A DNA stretch of 64,000 bases, from assembly GCA_951329385.1 (NCBI GenBank), contig OX589590.1, forward strand, positions 4,053,750 to 4,117,749, read 5' to 3'. The translations under genes were made by a program, and so were the position numbers. This DNA comes from Polia nebulosa. Taxonomy: Eukaryota; Arthropoda; Insecta; Lepidoptera; Noctuidae. Below the pieces are notes generated by a model that ran no database searches, had not been told where the DNA came from, and was given only the letters and a program-made list of their open reading frames with translations. Shown here piece after piece: positions 1 to 11,900 of this stretch. The number at the start of each line of letters is the position of its first letter. Position 1 is the first letter of the stretch.

Positions 1-285
1 CTTATTTTTAAGACTGAACTTGATGTTGGCATTTATTTGATGTAATAAATTTTCTTTTATAACATTCAAGTAATTTCAATTCTATAATAAACCCAACGTA
101 TTTCTTTTGCGAAAAAATTATAGCTTAAAAGACTTTCCTTACTAAGTACTGATTAATAGCCAAATAAATGACTTAATTTGAAAAGAAGCCACCTAATACA
201 CGCTACGGTTTACCGGAGAGGTCTGCCTGTGCAGGCAGGTGTACCTGCTCAGTTAGACCGGAGCGTGTTTTATGTGGATTAGAAA
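1..285. other. intergenic AT-rich sequence
   Basis: AT-rich sequence without a credible coding exon, RNA gene or recognisable repeat boundary. It lies downstream of LARP7, which is transcribed leftward. Confidence 0.5.
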
Positions 286-797
286 AAACCGGCCAAGTGC
301 GAGTCGGACTAGCGCATGAAGGTTTCTGTACCGTCGTACAATTATACGCGTTTACTTGTTGCCAATATTTAAATCGAGCAAAAAATAAAACACAACCCTG
401 ACTGCTATGCCGGAGGTCGTGGGTTCGATTCCCACCCAGGACAAATGTTTGTGTAATGAGCACGATCATTTGTTCTGTGTCTGGGTGTAATTTATCTATA
501 ATACGTATGTATTTAGAAATATATAAGTATGTTTATCAGTTGTCTAGTACCCATAACACAAGCTCTGCTTAGCTTGGGACTAGATGGCGTTGTGGAATAT
601 TATTATTACGTTTCCAAGTCTAGTAAGGCCGCCCATTTTTTTTTAATATTTGTTGGGGGCAACAGAAATACGCATTCTGTCAAAATTTCAACTGTCTACC
701 TATTACGGATCATAAGATACAGCCCGCTGACAGACAAACGGACGGACTGCGGAGGCTTAGTAATAGGGTCCCGTATCGGGTACGGAACCCTAAAAAC
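286..797. repeat. dispersed CCGGCCAAGTGCGAG / GTACGGAACCCT repeat
   Basis: The left end reads CCGGCCAAGTGCGAGTCGG and the right end GGTACGGAACCCTAAAAA, with a GACAGACNGACNGAC-like stretch inside. The same family, in one or other orientation, recurs at 4604-4931, 30578-32643, 33265-33989, 41033-41528 and 59673-60210. This copy is interrupted by a tRNA-derived SINE. Its class is not established here; no coding capacity is seen. Confidence 0.6.
375..610 (+). mobile_element. tRNA-derived SINE
   Basis: A pol III B-box-like motif GGTTCGATTCC occurs at about 424, followed by CACCCAGGACAAATGTTTGTG and a body ending in a TATTATTATTA-type simple tail near 610. This layout fits the common lepidopteran tRNA-derived SINEs. 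It is inserted into the surrounding dispersed repeat. The A box is degraded, so it is not a functional tRNA gene. Confidence 0.6.
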
Positions 798-1108
798 TGC
801 ACAGATCTGTCCCAATATATATGACGTGTATGGCTATTATCTTGAAACAACTCACTTCAGTAAAACAAGTAATAACTTTATAAAATAGTTTATTAAAATA
901 CATGACTACTAAAACATATTCAAATCACGATACAAATCAAAACTTATTCAACGTGACAAAAACTTACACATATTTCTTCGAATGCCAATAAAGGTTCATA
1001 CACAGACACACCAGTCAAGCGTCCATTACACGTCTTGCTGTCAGTTTTACCAGTTTTGGAGCGATGAGGTTCATGACATGACTGAATTGACTGACGCTTG
1101 CATGGGCG

Positions 1109-1270
1109 TGTAAGGGTGCGTTTCTACTGAAGCGCAATTGGACGGAGCGGAGACGTGGAAGAATCGTCCAATCACAGACGAAACGAGTGACGCGATGAAG
1201 ATTGTGATTGGTCGATTCCTACAGGTCTCCAATCCGCTCAGTGCCGCTTCAGTGGAAACACACCTTTAAT
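1109..1270. mobile_element. short MITE, TAA-flanked
   Basis: Imperfect terminal inverted repeats: the left end reads GGGTGCGTTTCTACTGAAGCG and the right end, reversed, AGGTGTGTTTCCACTGAAGC. Flanking TAA on both sides suggests a 3-bp TSD of PIF/Harbinger type. About 160 bp, non-coding. Confidence 0.5.
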
Positions 1271-1993
1271 GGACGCCTCACGTCGTCGTCGATCAATCAC
1301 TGACTGTATGTGAATGATGGATACGCTGGCCGCAACGTCACCCGACGTGTGTTGCTGGTGTCCTACGTATTCAATCTAACTATATTTTTTTTGACGTGAC
1401 TGATGTGTGAACGAATTAATGTGAACTCAGCTATAGCTGGGTTCACATGTTTATTTAGTCTTGGAATCCCATTAAAGCACCCATAACGTGGATAAAACGA
1501 TAATAAGCCGATTAACGTTATTCATCTTCAAATGTATGGAATGCTGTATGACCTCAAACAAATTTGGGATAAGGGCAGGAGTATAGAGGAACAGGGTGTA
1601 TAGTCCCGCAATCTCCATTTAAAAGGATTCTCCGACCCGACGGGTGTTGTGTCTGGCAGGCAACTGCCTGCAAACGCAGCATGACCACCATAGAAACGCG
1701 TTTTGTCGACGGAAGAATAGACAAAATGACAGATTGTAGAAATATTTCTACCGTCCTAAGCAAGGCGATGTTAAAATTGAAGAGAAGATCTATTCTTTAA
1801 TCGACAAATGTCTACAATGTAAATCATGATGCTCGGGCAGAAAAGATGTCAAGTTAGATAAAACAAACTTTGTCTATTCTTCGTAGAATAGAGATAGAAT
1901 TGGTCATGCTACGCCTGCTGATGGTTGTTGTATAAGTTTAAAGAGGAATGCCAATCTGCCATATAAAAAAATGCCTGGAATGGACAGAAACTA

Positions 1994-2070
1994 TTAACGC
2001 GTCAGGCCCCTGCGTCGCCACCAACAATAGGTTTTTAATTGTGTCTGCTAATGAGGGACTTGACGCGTAG
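1994..2070. mobile_element. ~80-bp TTAACGCGTCA MITE, copy 1
   Basis: Starts TTAACGCGTCAGGCCCC and ends in the degraded complement GGGACTTGACGCGTAG. The internal motif AATAGGTTTTTAATTGTGTC is shared, in the other orientation, with copies at 3450-3525 and 15990-16077. Confidence 0.6.
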
Positions 2071-2738
2071 TCCTTAATTCTATTTAGAATAAAACACGTA
2101 TAGTGAAATTTTCTTGAGTTTGTTTTACTAGGGTAAAATTATAACGATCCATCGATCGATTTCTTGATATCCGCTTATATTTTTACGGCAGTCGTGTTTA
2201 TTTGACATGAGTAAGTGACATTCAGCCAAAGAGGAATCATCAAATAATCCATATGGAACTATTTTATACATTTAGTGCAAAGTTATCATTAATTTAGTAT
2301 TATACGATCTATATGTAACGTAAGTCTAATTAAAATAATATATGCTTGACAATATTAATCCAAATTAATTATTTTTTAAATAGAAAACGTATCTAGGCTG
2401 TATGAACCACATGACCTTTGCTTTAGTGACAGTTTGACATTACTGCTCATGTCAAATAAACACGACCTCCATAGAAATATAAGCGAATATCAAGTGAAAT
2501 ATATTTGGTGATCGTTATATTTTTAACCTAAACAAACTTAAGAATTATTTCATTATACCTATTTTCTTCAAAATAGAATTAAGGACTATTATTAGTTTCT
2601 GTCCGTTTCAGGTATTTGTTGGGCATTCCCTTTTGATAGCGCGATGTAGGATTTCTGTGACGTCAGGTCTCTTTTTTTTTAATTCGTATGTGGCGGTATA
2701 GATGCCGCTTTATGAGGAGGATGATGATGCCACGTTAT

Positions 2739-2954
2739 TTATTCATCTTCAAATCGTATGTGCGTGTGCGTGGGCTGCGGGGAGGCGGGCGCGCGGGCGC
2801 GCGGCTCGGGCGGCGCCAGCTGCGCGTGCGCCGCCAGCAGACGACAGCGGCCGCGCGGCCGGCGCTGCGCCAGGCCGCTCTCCGCGCGCGCCCACTGCTC
2901 CGCCTCCTCCGCCCCCGACAGGATGCACGCGGTGCTTCCAGCATTCGCGCAGTA
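2739..2954 (-). CDS. LARP7: LARP7 exon 8: end of xRRM and C-terminal tail
   Basis: The 3' splice site is TTTTATCTCATTGTAG just above 2954; 71 codons and a stop follow. CILSGAEEAEQWARA corresponds to the last helix of the xRRM, and the end THTHIRFEDE matches the conserved HIRF tail of animal LARP7. The exon is extremely GC-rich and arginine/alanine-rich, unlike its AT-rich surroundings. The stop TAA overlaps AATAAA, but a poly(A) signal that close to the stop would leave almost no 3'UTR, so another may be used. Confidence 0.85.
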   Translation of the reverse strand, partial: YCANAGSTACILSGAEEAEQWARAESGLAQRRPRGRCRLLAAHAQLAPPEPRARAPASPQPTHTHIRFEDE

Positions 2955-5900
2955 CTACAATGAGATAAAAGAATGAGTAAGCATTTACGGTGGGTGGCCC
3001 CCCACCGTAAGATTAGTTCGGCAAGACAACTTAATTTATTGTACAGAAGGAGTCAGGCGCGAATCTCAATATTTTTCTTATAAGGATAGAAATTATATTT
3101 GGAACTACACAAAAACTCATAAGAACTGTCTATTAGTACAGACACAGAACAGAAAAAATAGTAGAAGTCGCAAGTAGGCGTTTGCGGAGTTCCGCACATG
3201 TATGCTTCGCGCACACGCCACGCGCATCAGTCTTGTTACAACCGTCACGGTGACGAAAACTTGAAAAAAGTACATAAATGACCTATTGTGCTGTTTTAGG
3301 ATGTAAACACGATAGCAGAATAAAAAATTTATCAAATGGTGGAATATCATACCGTCGATTAGTCCTAATTTATTTTATTTCGATTAAAATTTGAAAAACT
3401 ATTTTTTTAATAAGCAAGACAAGTAAAAGTTCACTTTATGTTTTACAATTTAACGCGTCAAGCCCCTAATTAGCAGACACAATTAAAAACCTATTGATGG
3501 TAACGCGAGGGGCCTGACGCGTTAAGCTTCCAATGTAGTGTATTACGCACTAGTGCGGCGGCCAGCGCCCGCCACCATTGTTTATATTGTTTCAGGCGGC
3601 GCATGAAAAGATCTGCGAGGTATTTCTTATATATTTATAAAGAGGAACACGTGGCTAAAGTAATAACAGCCGCACGGGTCGACCCATCAGGTTAAGCTAC
3701 GCTTGCCAGGGCTGGTCCATGGATGGGTGACCATCTTTACATACCGTGACTCCGAAAGAAAGTGCCTCGTGCCTCGGAAAGCACGTTAAGCCGTTGGTCC
3801 CGGCTGTCAATCGTGGATCTTTGACAGTCGATACGGGTTGCCAGAAGCCTGAAAGTCTGACAACCAGTCTTACCAAGGGGTATCGTATTACCCAGTAACT
3901 GGGTTGTGAAGGTCAGATAGGAAGTCGCGCCATGTAAAATACTGGTATTCAGATGCATCCGGTTAGACTGGAAACCTACCCTCAGATAGTTGGGTAAAGG
4001 CTAGGCAGATTGATGTTTTTAAAGTTTAACTTAAGTATTATTTTCGAGTGTGTAGAAAAACGTTGTTTGATACACGTGGGCCATGAGCGACGCCAGAACT
4101 ATTTTCAATGGCCTGATACAGAGATAGATAGAACTAACACGGAAAAAATAAAGACGCAAAACCGTATGAAGCGCGCTCGAATAATTCAGCACATCGCTTC
4201 GAATATGCAAGGAATAATTTGTAAGAGGCTTTATTGTTATTTTTATATTTTATTTTTTAGAGATTTTGTGTTTTTTTTTTTGTGATTTTGAAAAAGACAT
4301 GTTGCGCCGACCCCAAATAAATTGGGATAAGGGCAGGAGAATGATAATGATTTTTTAGAGATGTTGTATTTAATATTGAAAGGCAGGGGCATGCAAGTGA
4401 ATCCCCTTGCACCGTCCCGGTGCCCATGACGTGGGCAATTGTCATTACAGTTTCTCGGCTCCAAAACGACCGACGCAATGTCAAACTTTGTCCACTTGCA
4501 TAAAAATGAACTTTTATTGACAGAAAGCACACTATCATTGACGGTTTATTATATTACAGTATGGCACGTTTTATCTTGTTGGATATAAGGCCACGGGGAA
4601 CAAACCGGCCAAGTGCGAGTCTGACATGCGTACACACAAAATTGTCTGTTGAATGTCCCCTTAATTATTTATTTTATTCTGTTTTTTTAGTATTTGTTGT
4701 TACAGCGGCCACAGAAATACATCATATGTGACAATTTTAACTGTCTATTTTTTTTTTTGTGACTATCCCGCCACACTATTCCCAAACCACTGTAACTTCT
4801 GTTCAACTGTCTTACTATCACGGTTCATGAGATAAAGTCTGGTGACAGACGGACACACAGACAGACGGATGGACAGTGGAGTTTTGGTAATATGGTCCCG
4901 TTTTACCATTTGGGTACGGAACCCTAAAAACTAGTGTTTGATTCCAAATTGATGGAAACAGATTCGTTAAAATTATACTAGGTGTATTTACCTCTTCCGC
5001 TGATTTCGGAGTATCGAATCTGATAATTGCTTCAGACTGTCCCTCTTTCACATCAACGTGTAATGCGTGGATATTGCTCCTGATCTGTAACATGAACATT
5101 TAAATTTAAGAGAATAAAACCGACCAAGTGCCAGCCCGATTTGGCGGAGTCCGGTTCTGAAAGAATCATATTAATTGAGAAATTAATGTAGGCGACACTG
5201 CAGTGACCTACCATGACACCTTTAAATCGCCATAGTTCCGGTATGAGAGAAATACGGAGCTATACAGGCCGTATAGCTCTATCCCTTTCTCACACCGCAT
5301 TCACGATGATTTTAAGATGTCATTGTAGGGGGTCTGGTAGGCCGCTGCCAATACAACTTGGCAAAATCGGGTTTTATAGACCCGTCAGATACCCAATGAG
5401 TGTGTGCCCCTGTCCAGAACATGACTCACATATTGGTATGCCTTAAGTGCCCATACACCTGGGACTATACACCGTGTAAGGCACATAAACGCACATACGT
5501 GTACCACTGATTCAGTATATGACGCTAGGGGGCTAGCGTTGGAAAAAATTTCAACGCTAGGGGCTAGCGTTCTGCCCGGGGGTTGAGGATAAATTCGAAA
5601 CAGAGTTACCTCGCCCCCCGGCACTAAGGGCAGGAAGGAACAGGGGTGGGTTTTAGTCAGTAAGAGTCTGACACGCCCTCCCGCTCCACCCAGAGCGGGA
5701 GAAGTCATTGGATGATTTCCCAACCCACAAAAAAAAAAGAAAAAAAAAAATGGGGCTAGCGTTGGAATTTTTTGTTGGCATTTTCCTCAATTTTTAAATT
5801 TTTCCTGCAGTTTTTTTTCCTTTAGACTGTTCAAAATCTTTATTTCTATCCAACCAACAAAAAAACAGCAATGTAAATAAAATACGTACAGCTGTTTCGC

Positions 5901-8900
5901 TAGAGTTCATTCACATCGCCGTCCTAATACGTAAATACCTACGGGCGGTGCGGCGCGCTTAGAGATGGGTAACCACCCGGGTTAAAACCTACTGGTGGGT
6001 TAAAACCCAGTTATCACCCGTTTTATTCCACCCACTGGGTGGTTTGGCCGGGTGAAAACAAAATATCTCGGTGTGCGGGGTAGCAGGACCAAGAGGGAGG
6101 GAGGTGTGGCCCCCGCGCAGCGAACCCCGCGCCTCTTCCTTATACGGGTTGCAGACCAAGAGCTAAGCTAAGTTAGTTTAGCTTAGCTCGCATAGCTGAC
6201 GCAGTTTTTAACCGACTTCAAAAAAAGGAGGAGGTTCTCAAGTGTGTTACCTCATAACTTCTTACTACGTGAACCGATTTTGAAGATTTTTTTTTTATTT
6301 GAAAGCTATTGCTTCACATTTGGTCCCATTTTAATTTGGTGAAGATCTGATGAAGAACTTCGGAGATACACAATGGAACTCTTCAATAAATGATAGCAGA
6401 CCTTCCAGAATTGCTGCAATCGCATGTCTGTATATTGTTTTCACCACTTCACAACATTACATCACGCTGATGCACTCTGAAGGGGTATACAGATTTGTAC
6501 AGTTCACCCTGATACACCCTAATTTCACCAACTACGTTCAAATTCCCTATTTTTTGGGGCTATCAATTCGGGCATAACTTTACTATTAATTTAGTTTTAG
6601 AATGGGGTAAAACAACTAAAAAGTGAAAAATAAAAAACTTTTTACAAAAAAAAATACAACCGACTTCCATAAATAATACAAAAAAATGCAAAATAACTTT
6701 AATTTCGGAAGTCGGTGTCAAATAACGAAGAAACCAAACTAGAAACACCGACTTCCGAAATTAAAGTTATTTTGCATTTTTTAGTATTATTTATGGAAGT
6801 CGGTTGTATTTTTTTTGTAAAAAGTTTTTTCCATACTTTGCGCATAGTTTGCGGTCTGCACACAAGTATGGAAAACTGCGTCAGCTATGCGAGCTAAGCT
6901 AAACTAACTTAGCTTAGCTCTTGGTCTGCAACCCTTATAAGACTCTCATTCTAGTTTACCTCGCTAGATAGAGTGCGCGCGTTTTAAGTTATTTTTTTTT
7001 TGTGTTTTTACTTACGACCCGGAACTGTTATACTCGTATTGTCATCTGATCCTGCTTTTACCTACGATTTGCTTATGAACTGGATTCATCAACACTAGAA
7101 AAATATCTACGTAAGTAAAAGAAATATCTATAATTATTACTAAGCTTAGTTGATTCATCGTTACGAAATCGTAACCACATTTCTTTTTTAATTTTTGCAG
7201 TCTAATGAGAAAAGAGATTTAATTAGTGCTTTTGTATATGGGTTTGTCTGTCTATTACATGAGAAACTAAACTTAGTTTGTAGACATTAAAGTAAAATTG
7301 CAACGGACTTTACAATATGTAATGTAGGTACCCATAATAATAATATGTGATGTCCGTCCTACCAAACCAATATAGGTAACTTATTAAACTTCCTTGTTTT
7401 AGGGCAACATGGTGAGGCCAAAAAATCAACTGATATGGAAACATTTTCGAGAAAGTGAGAACAAATCGGCTACATGCAAGTATTGCGAGAAAAAATATAA
7501 GGTAGCCAACTTGCAAAAAATGGCTAGACATTTACAAAAATGTCCTCATTGCCCTGAAAACTGCAAACAACAGTTGAGGACCAATTTATCGCAAAGTTCG
7601 TCGGTATCTGCAGCCGGAAACACGATTTTGCAATCAAGTGATAAAGAAAATGAGAGACCTGAGTCTGAATTAAGTTTGTCGATTGAGGGCAGTGCATCTT
7701 CAGTGAGTCTGACAACAAATGTAAATAAAGAAAATTTACATTCATTATTAGCTAAGGCTATTTATGTATCGGGAACTCCCCTTTCAATAGTAGAACACCC
7801 CCTTTGGATCCATTTTTTCACTGAACTCCAGCCACTGTACAAATTGCCCACCAGAAAAACTATATCTACCACCATTTTGGACAAAACATATAGGGAAATG
7901 CATCACGAGTTAAAAGAAAACATGAAATCGCAAACATGTTTGCACTTAATGCTAGATGGTTGGTCAAATTGTAGGAATGAAGGAATAATTAATATAATAA
8001 TAGCAAAACCAGAACCTGTGTTTATTAAAAGTATTGCAACGGCAGAAAATCGACATACAAGTGATTACATATGTGGAGAAATTTTAAATGTATTATCTGA
8101 GTATGGAACAAATAAGTTTGCTACGATGATAGGAGATAATGCAAGTAATATGCAAAAAGCTTTCCGTCTCGTAAAAGACATTCATCCAAATATAACTCCT
8201 ATGAACTGTGCTGCACACACTTTAAATTTGCTCTGCAAAAATATTATCAGAATTGATGTAATAAATGCTTATAAGAATATGGCAATTAACATGGTTAAAG
8301 CCATAAAAAAAAGTCAAGTTTTAACATCTTTACTTGCAAAAATTGTTAAGGAAAAAAAAGCTGGTGAAACTTTGAAGTTGCCATGCGATACCCGATGGGG
8401 CAGTTATTACACCAGCTTTAAAAGTATCGAAAACACTAAAGTAGCCTTGCAGACCTTAGCTGTACATGAAAAAGCAACACTTTTACCTGCAGAAGAAAAA
8501 TTAGCGCTGTTGGATGAAAATTTTTGGGAAATTAATCGACAATGCAAACTTATTATGGAACCTATTTCTGATGCAATATATCAATTAGAAGGAAATGAAA
8601 AAAATATTCACAAAGTATTTTTGACATTAAAAAATATGAAATCAAAATTACTCTTTAGTTTACCAGATGTCACAATAATAGAAAACGACAAAAAAGATGA
8701 AATATTAAACAATGTCGACGAAAGAATCAATATGTGTTTGAAACCGATTCACTTTGCAGCGTACTTATTAGACCCCACAAACCAAGGATCTGAACTTGAT
8801 GAAAATCAAGAAGTCGACGCTATGGAGTTCATATGCGAAGTAGGACAAAGTATCGGTTTAAATGTCATGAACAACTTGGCATCTTATAGAGCAAGAGATG

Positions 8901-11900
8901 GATTTTGGAGTCGGAGATTTCTGTGGGCTAACATTAACGATGTAAGCGCATCAATCTGGTGGAAGGGAATATGTGGATCTACTGTATTGAGCAAAGTCGC
9001 TGTCCGTATACTTACAGCACCGTGCACTTCTGCTGCTGTAGAACGTTCCTTTAGTGCTCATAGTAACATACACAGTAAAAAAAGAAATAGACTCACTACG
9101 GAAAGGGCAGCAAAACTAACATATATAACATACAATTGGAATTTGTTGCACAAGCACGTGGATGATTTAAGTGATGACACTGAGGACTGCATGCCTGATT
9201 CACCACCAATACATATGGAATCCACGCCGCCACGTACAAATAGCCCTGAACCATCTACGTCCGGTATTAACAATTTTCAATTTTTTGATTGTGACCGTGT
9301 TTCTAATGAAAGTGATGATGATGATTAAACTGCTTACTAATTTGTTGTAATTTTTCAAGTAAATAATAAATGTATCTGATTTTGTGTTCAGGCTTTTATT
9401 TTTGACAAGCTAGTAGTACTTACCACTATTGAATAATTAACATTACCCATTTTCACCCAGCAAAATAGGTGAAAATGGGTTAAAACCGGGTTAAAACCCA
9501 AATCACCCAGTTTTAACCCAAATGGGAAGAATGGGTTTTAACCCACTACCCATCTCTAGGCGCGCTAGGCCGGCGCGAGTGTAGGTAAGTAGTATTGCGG
9601 AGCGTTGAAATCGCAATATTTACAATACATTGCGCGCTCAAAAATGACGATTTCTGTAACCGATCATTACCGAGATTAATGACTATCATAATTTTATTAG
9701 TGGCATTAGGTGTATCCTTTTCGCGAAGTTTGCGGTATCTTGTTCCTTACAGCCTGTATATACAGGGTGTAACGGAAAGGTGTCGCCATATTTTAAGAAC
9801 TGCATCTGCCCATCGATATGAACAACTTTATTCAAGAAAACCTCAAGGAAACCTAAGGAAATTCTCGAAAAAAAATGTTACCTCCCATACAAATATTGAT
9901 CAGCTGATGATAACTTTGTAAGGAAAATCCAATTTTTTATGAGAATTTTCTATTTTTTCTTAGAGAAAGTTGTTCATTTCAAACTGGTTCTTAAAATATG
10001 ACCACACCTTTCCGTTACACCCTGTATAGAGGACCTGATGAACGCTGACGTTGTAATTAATGTGGCTAGCTTCTGGGCCCAAAGTATTTAAAAAGTTAAG
10101 AATCCATCAATCCGAAAGAAGAAGACCTAAATTAATTCCTAAATGAAAGCTCTTCGGTTCAGCAGCGGCGTGAATTAAAAGCCAATCATTTTAGCCTTCC
10201 ATTCAGTTTTTTAACCGACTTCGAAAAAGAAGGAGGTTCTATGTTCGACTGTATGTATTTTTTTTTTTTTGAGTAATTGAACAAAAACGAAAAATACGTA
10301 TACCTCGATGACGTTTTGGTTTTCTCCAATTACGAGTATGTTTAAATTCCACGTTCCATTTTATTGGGGTTTTTAGTTCTGGGGTATAACCACTAAAACG
10401 TGAAAAATAAAAAAGTTACTAATAACTTTAATTTCGGAAGTCGGTGTTTCTGGTTTTGTGTCTTCGTTTTTTTTTTTGACACCGACTTCCGAAATTTAAG
10501 TTATTTTGCACTTTTTTTGGAAGTCGGTTCTATTTTTTTGTTAAAAAGTTTTTTATTTTTCACTTTTTAGTTGTGGTTCCCCATTAAATCGTGTTAACAA
10601 TACATAGACACACGATCTCAAGAAATTTAAATGGGACCATTTCGGAATAAACCCCTTTCGAACAAAAAAAGAATTTTGCAAATCCGTCAATATATAATGA
10701 CGGAGTTATTGACATACATAAAAAAAAAAAAAATTCAAACTTCCGAATTGACAACCTTCTTTTTGAAGTCTGTTTAAAATATACGTATCCAACGTTTTTG
10801 ATAATCTAAGTTATGGACTAAATAGAATTATTATTTTTGTACCCCAGATTCATCCCTTTTTTTTGAGATGGGAAATTATCAAATGACGTGTCGGACTCTT
10901 ACTGACTAAAACCCACCCGTGTTCCCCCACGTCGTGCACCCCTTCAGTTGGCTGTGCCAGGGTTGCAGTGACCCTATCAAACACACCCGCGACCCTGACA
11001 GAGGATTCATCCCTATTATTTCGAATTTTCCACTTACCGTCCTTTTCGTCAGCCTCACATCTAAGCATGGCTCTGCCAGAATTTCTTTGACAAATAATCC
11101 TGGTACTTTTTCTATGGAGGCTATGCCTTTGGGCGCGTCTGCTTGATCCGAAGGCAAACCTGTAATCAGATTCAATAGATGTTTTAAGGCGCTATTAAAT
11201 TCCAACGGCCTTGAGTGGTTAGCTTGCGTGTTCTGTGCTGAGCTCACGTAACGCGTCGTACGTCCGCCTGGGTGGACCAACGCGTCCTATTACTGGTAAT
11301 AGGACTCTCCCATCAAGGAGCGCTGTCCGAATTAGATTACATTAACATTAGATACTATACTAAAACACGTATACTAATAACATAATTAAATTCTCTTTCA
11401 AATAGTGAAGATTTCATAAAAATACTCTTAATAGTTTTTGCGTGATTCTCAATTTTTTTATCCGCGTTAGACATTAATTACACTATGTTATAAAAATATA
11501 ATTTCAAATATTCACATAACAAACTACGAAGGAAATTGTCTATAGCAACAATTTTTTTTTTTTAAAAAATCGTGATGTTCAATTAAAAATCTTAGGAAGT
11601 CGTATATCTGCGCCTTAAAACAAGAATTCCAAATTCCAATAAAGAATGAATCAGGCGACAAAATTTTGGTCCATATGCAGTACATAACTGGGGATGAGCA
11701 GTGAAATTAGCTCAAAGTTGTGACTGAATAGAAAATTGAGATATTTTGTGAGTACGTAAATAAGTCTCTAAAATAAAGTCTTAATTACCTGGTTCAACTT
11801 CAACAGACGACGCGGCGTGCGCAGAAATACTTGAGTACTGGTGTTTATTATTATGTAAGTTTGCTTTCATCTCTTTCATATACTTTCTTTGAAGGTTCAA

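Larger units (their letters stand above)
798..2738. other. 3' flank of LARP7 with short MITEs, no gene
   Basis: No credible exon on either strand. The stretch holds a MITE at about 1109-1270, an RTE-like tail scrap at about 1553-1590 (AAATTTGGGATAAGGGCAGG), a TTAACGCGTCA MITE at 1994-2070, and at 1517-1540 a second copy of the sequence that encodes the LARP7 C-terminal FEDE-stop. Confidence 0.5.
5960..9558 (+). mobile_element. complete autonomous-looking hAT transposon
   Basis: The perfect 12-bp inverted termini TAGAGATGGGTA are at 5960-5971 and 9547-9558. A perfect 8-bp TSD GGCGCGCT is at 5952-5959 and 9559-9566, which is the hAT hallmark. Subterminal regions are full of GGGTTAAAACC/GGTTTTAACCC motifs, as expected for transposase binding sites. 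It carries one intact transposase and a nested foldback element at about 6144-6936. It sits in LARP7 intron 6, within an unrelated repeat whose empty paralogue is at about 59.5 kb. Confidence 0.93.

Noticed and set aside
413..450. A possible tRNA gene (B-box GGTTCGATTCC)
   Set aside because: There is no matching acceptor stem, anticodon arm or A box; the body is a SINE.
2688..2976. Several plus-strand open frames rich in Arg/Ala
   Set aside because: They are opposite to LARP7 exon 8, and exist because the exon is too GC-rich to contain stops.
3690..3745. A possible 5S rRNA gene
   Set aside because: Only the central part resembles 5S rRNA; the ends and overall fold are missing and the unit is dispersed, which fits a SINE.
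11781..11788. Reading LARP7 exon 5 through to a stop after EPGN
   Set aside because: A donor CCAG|GTAATT lies before it, and exon 6 completes the split codon and supplies the xRRM, so the stop is intronic.
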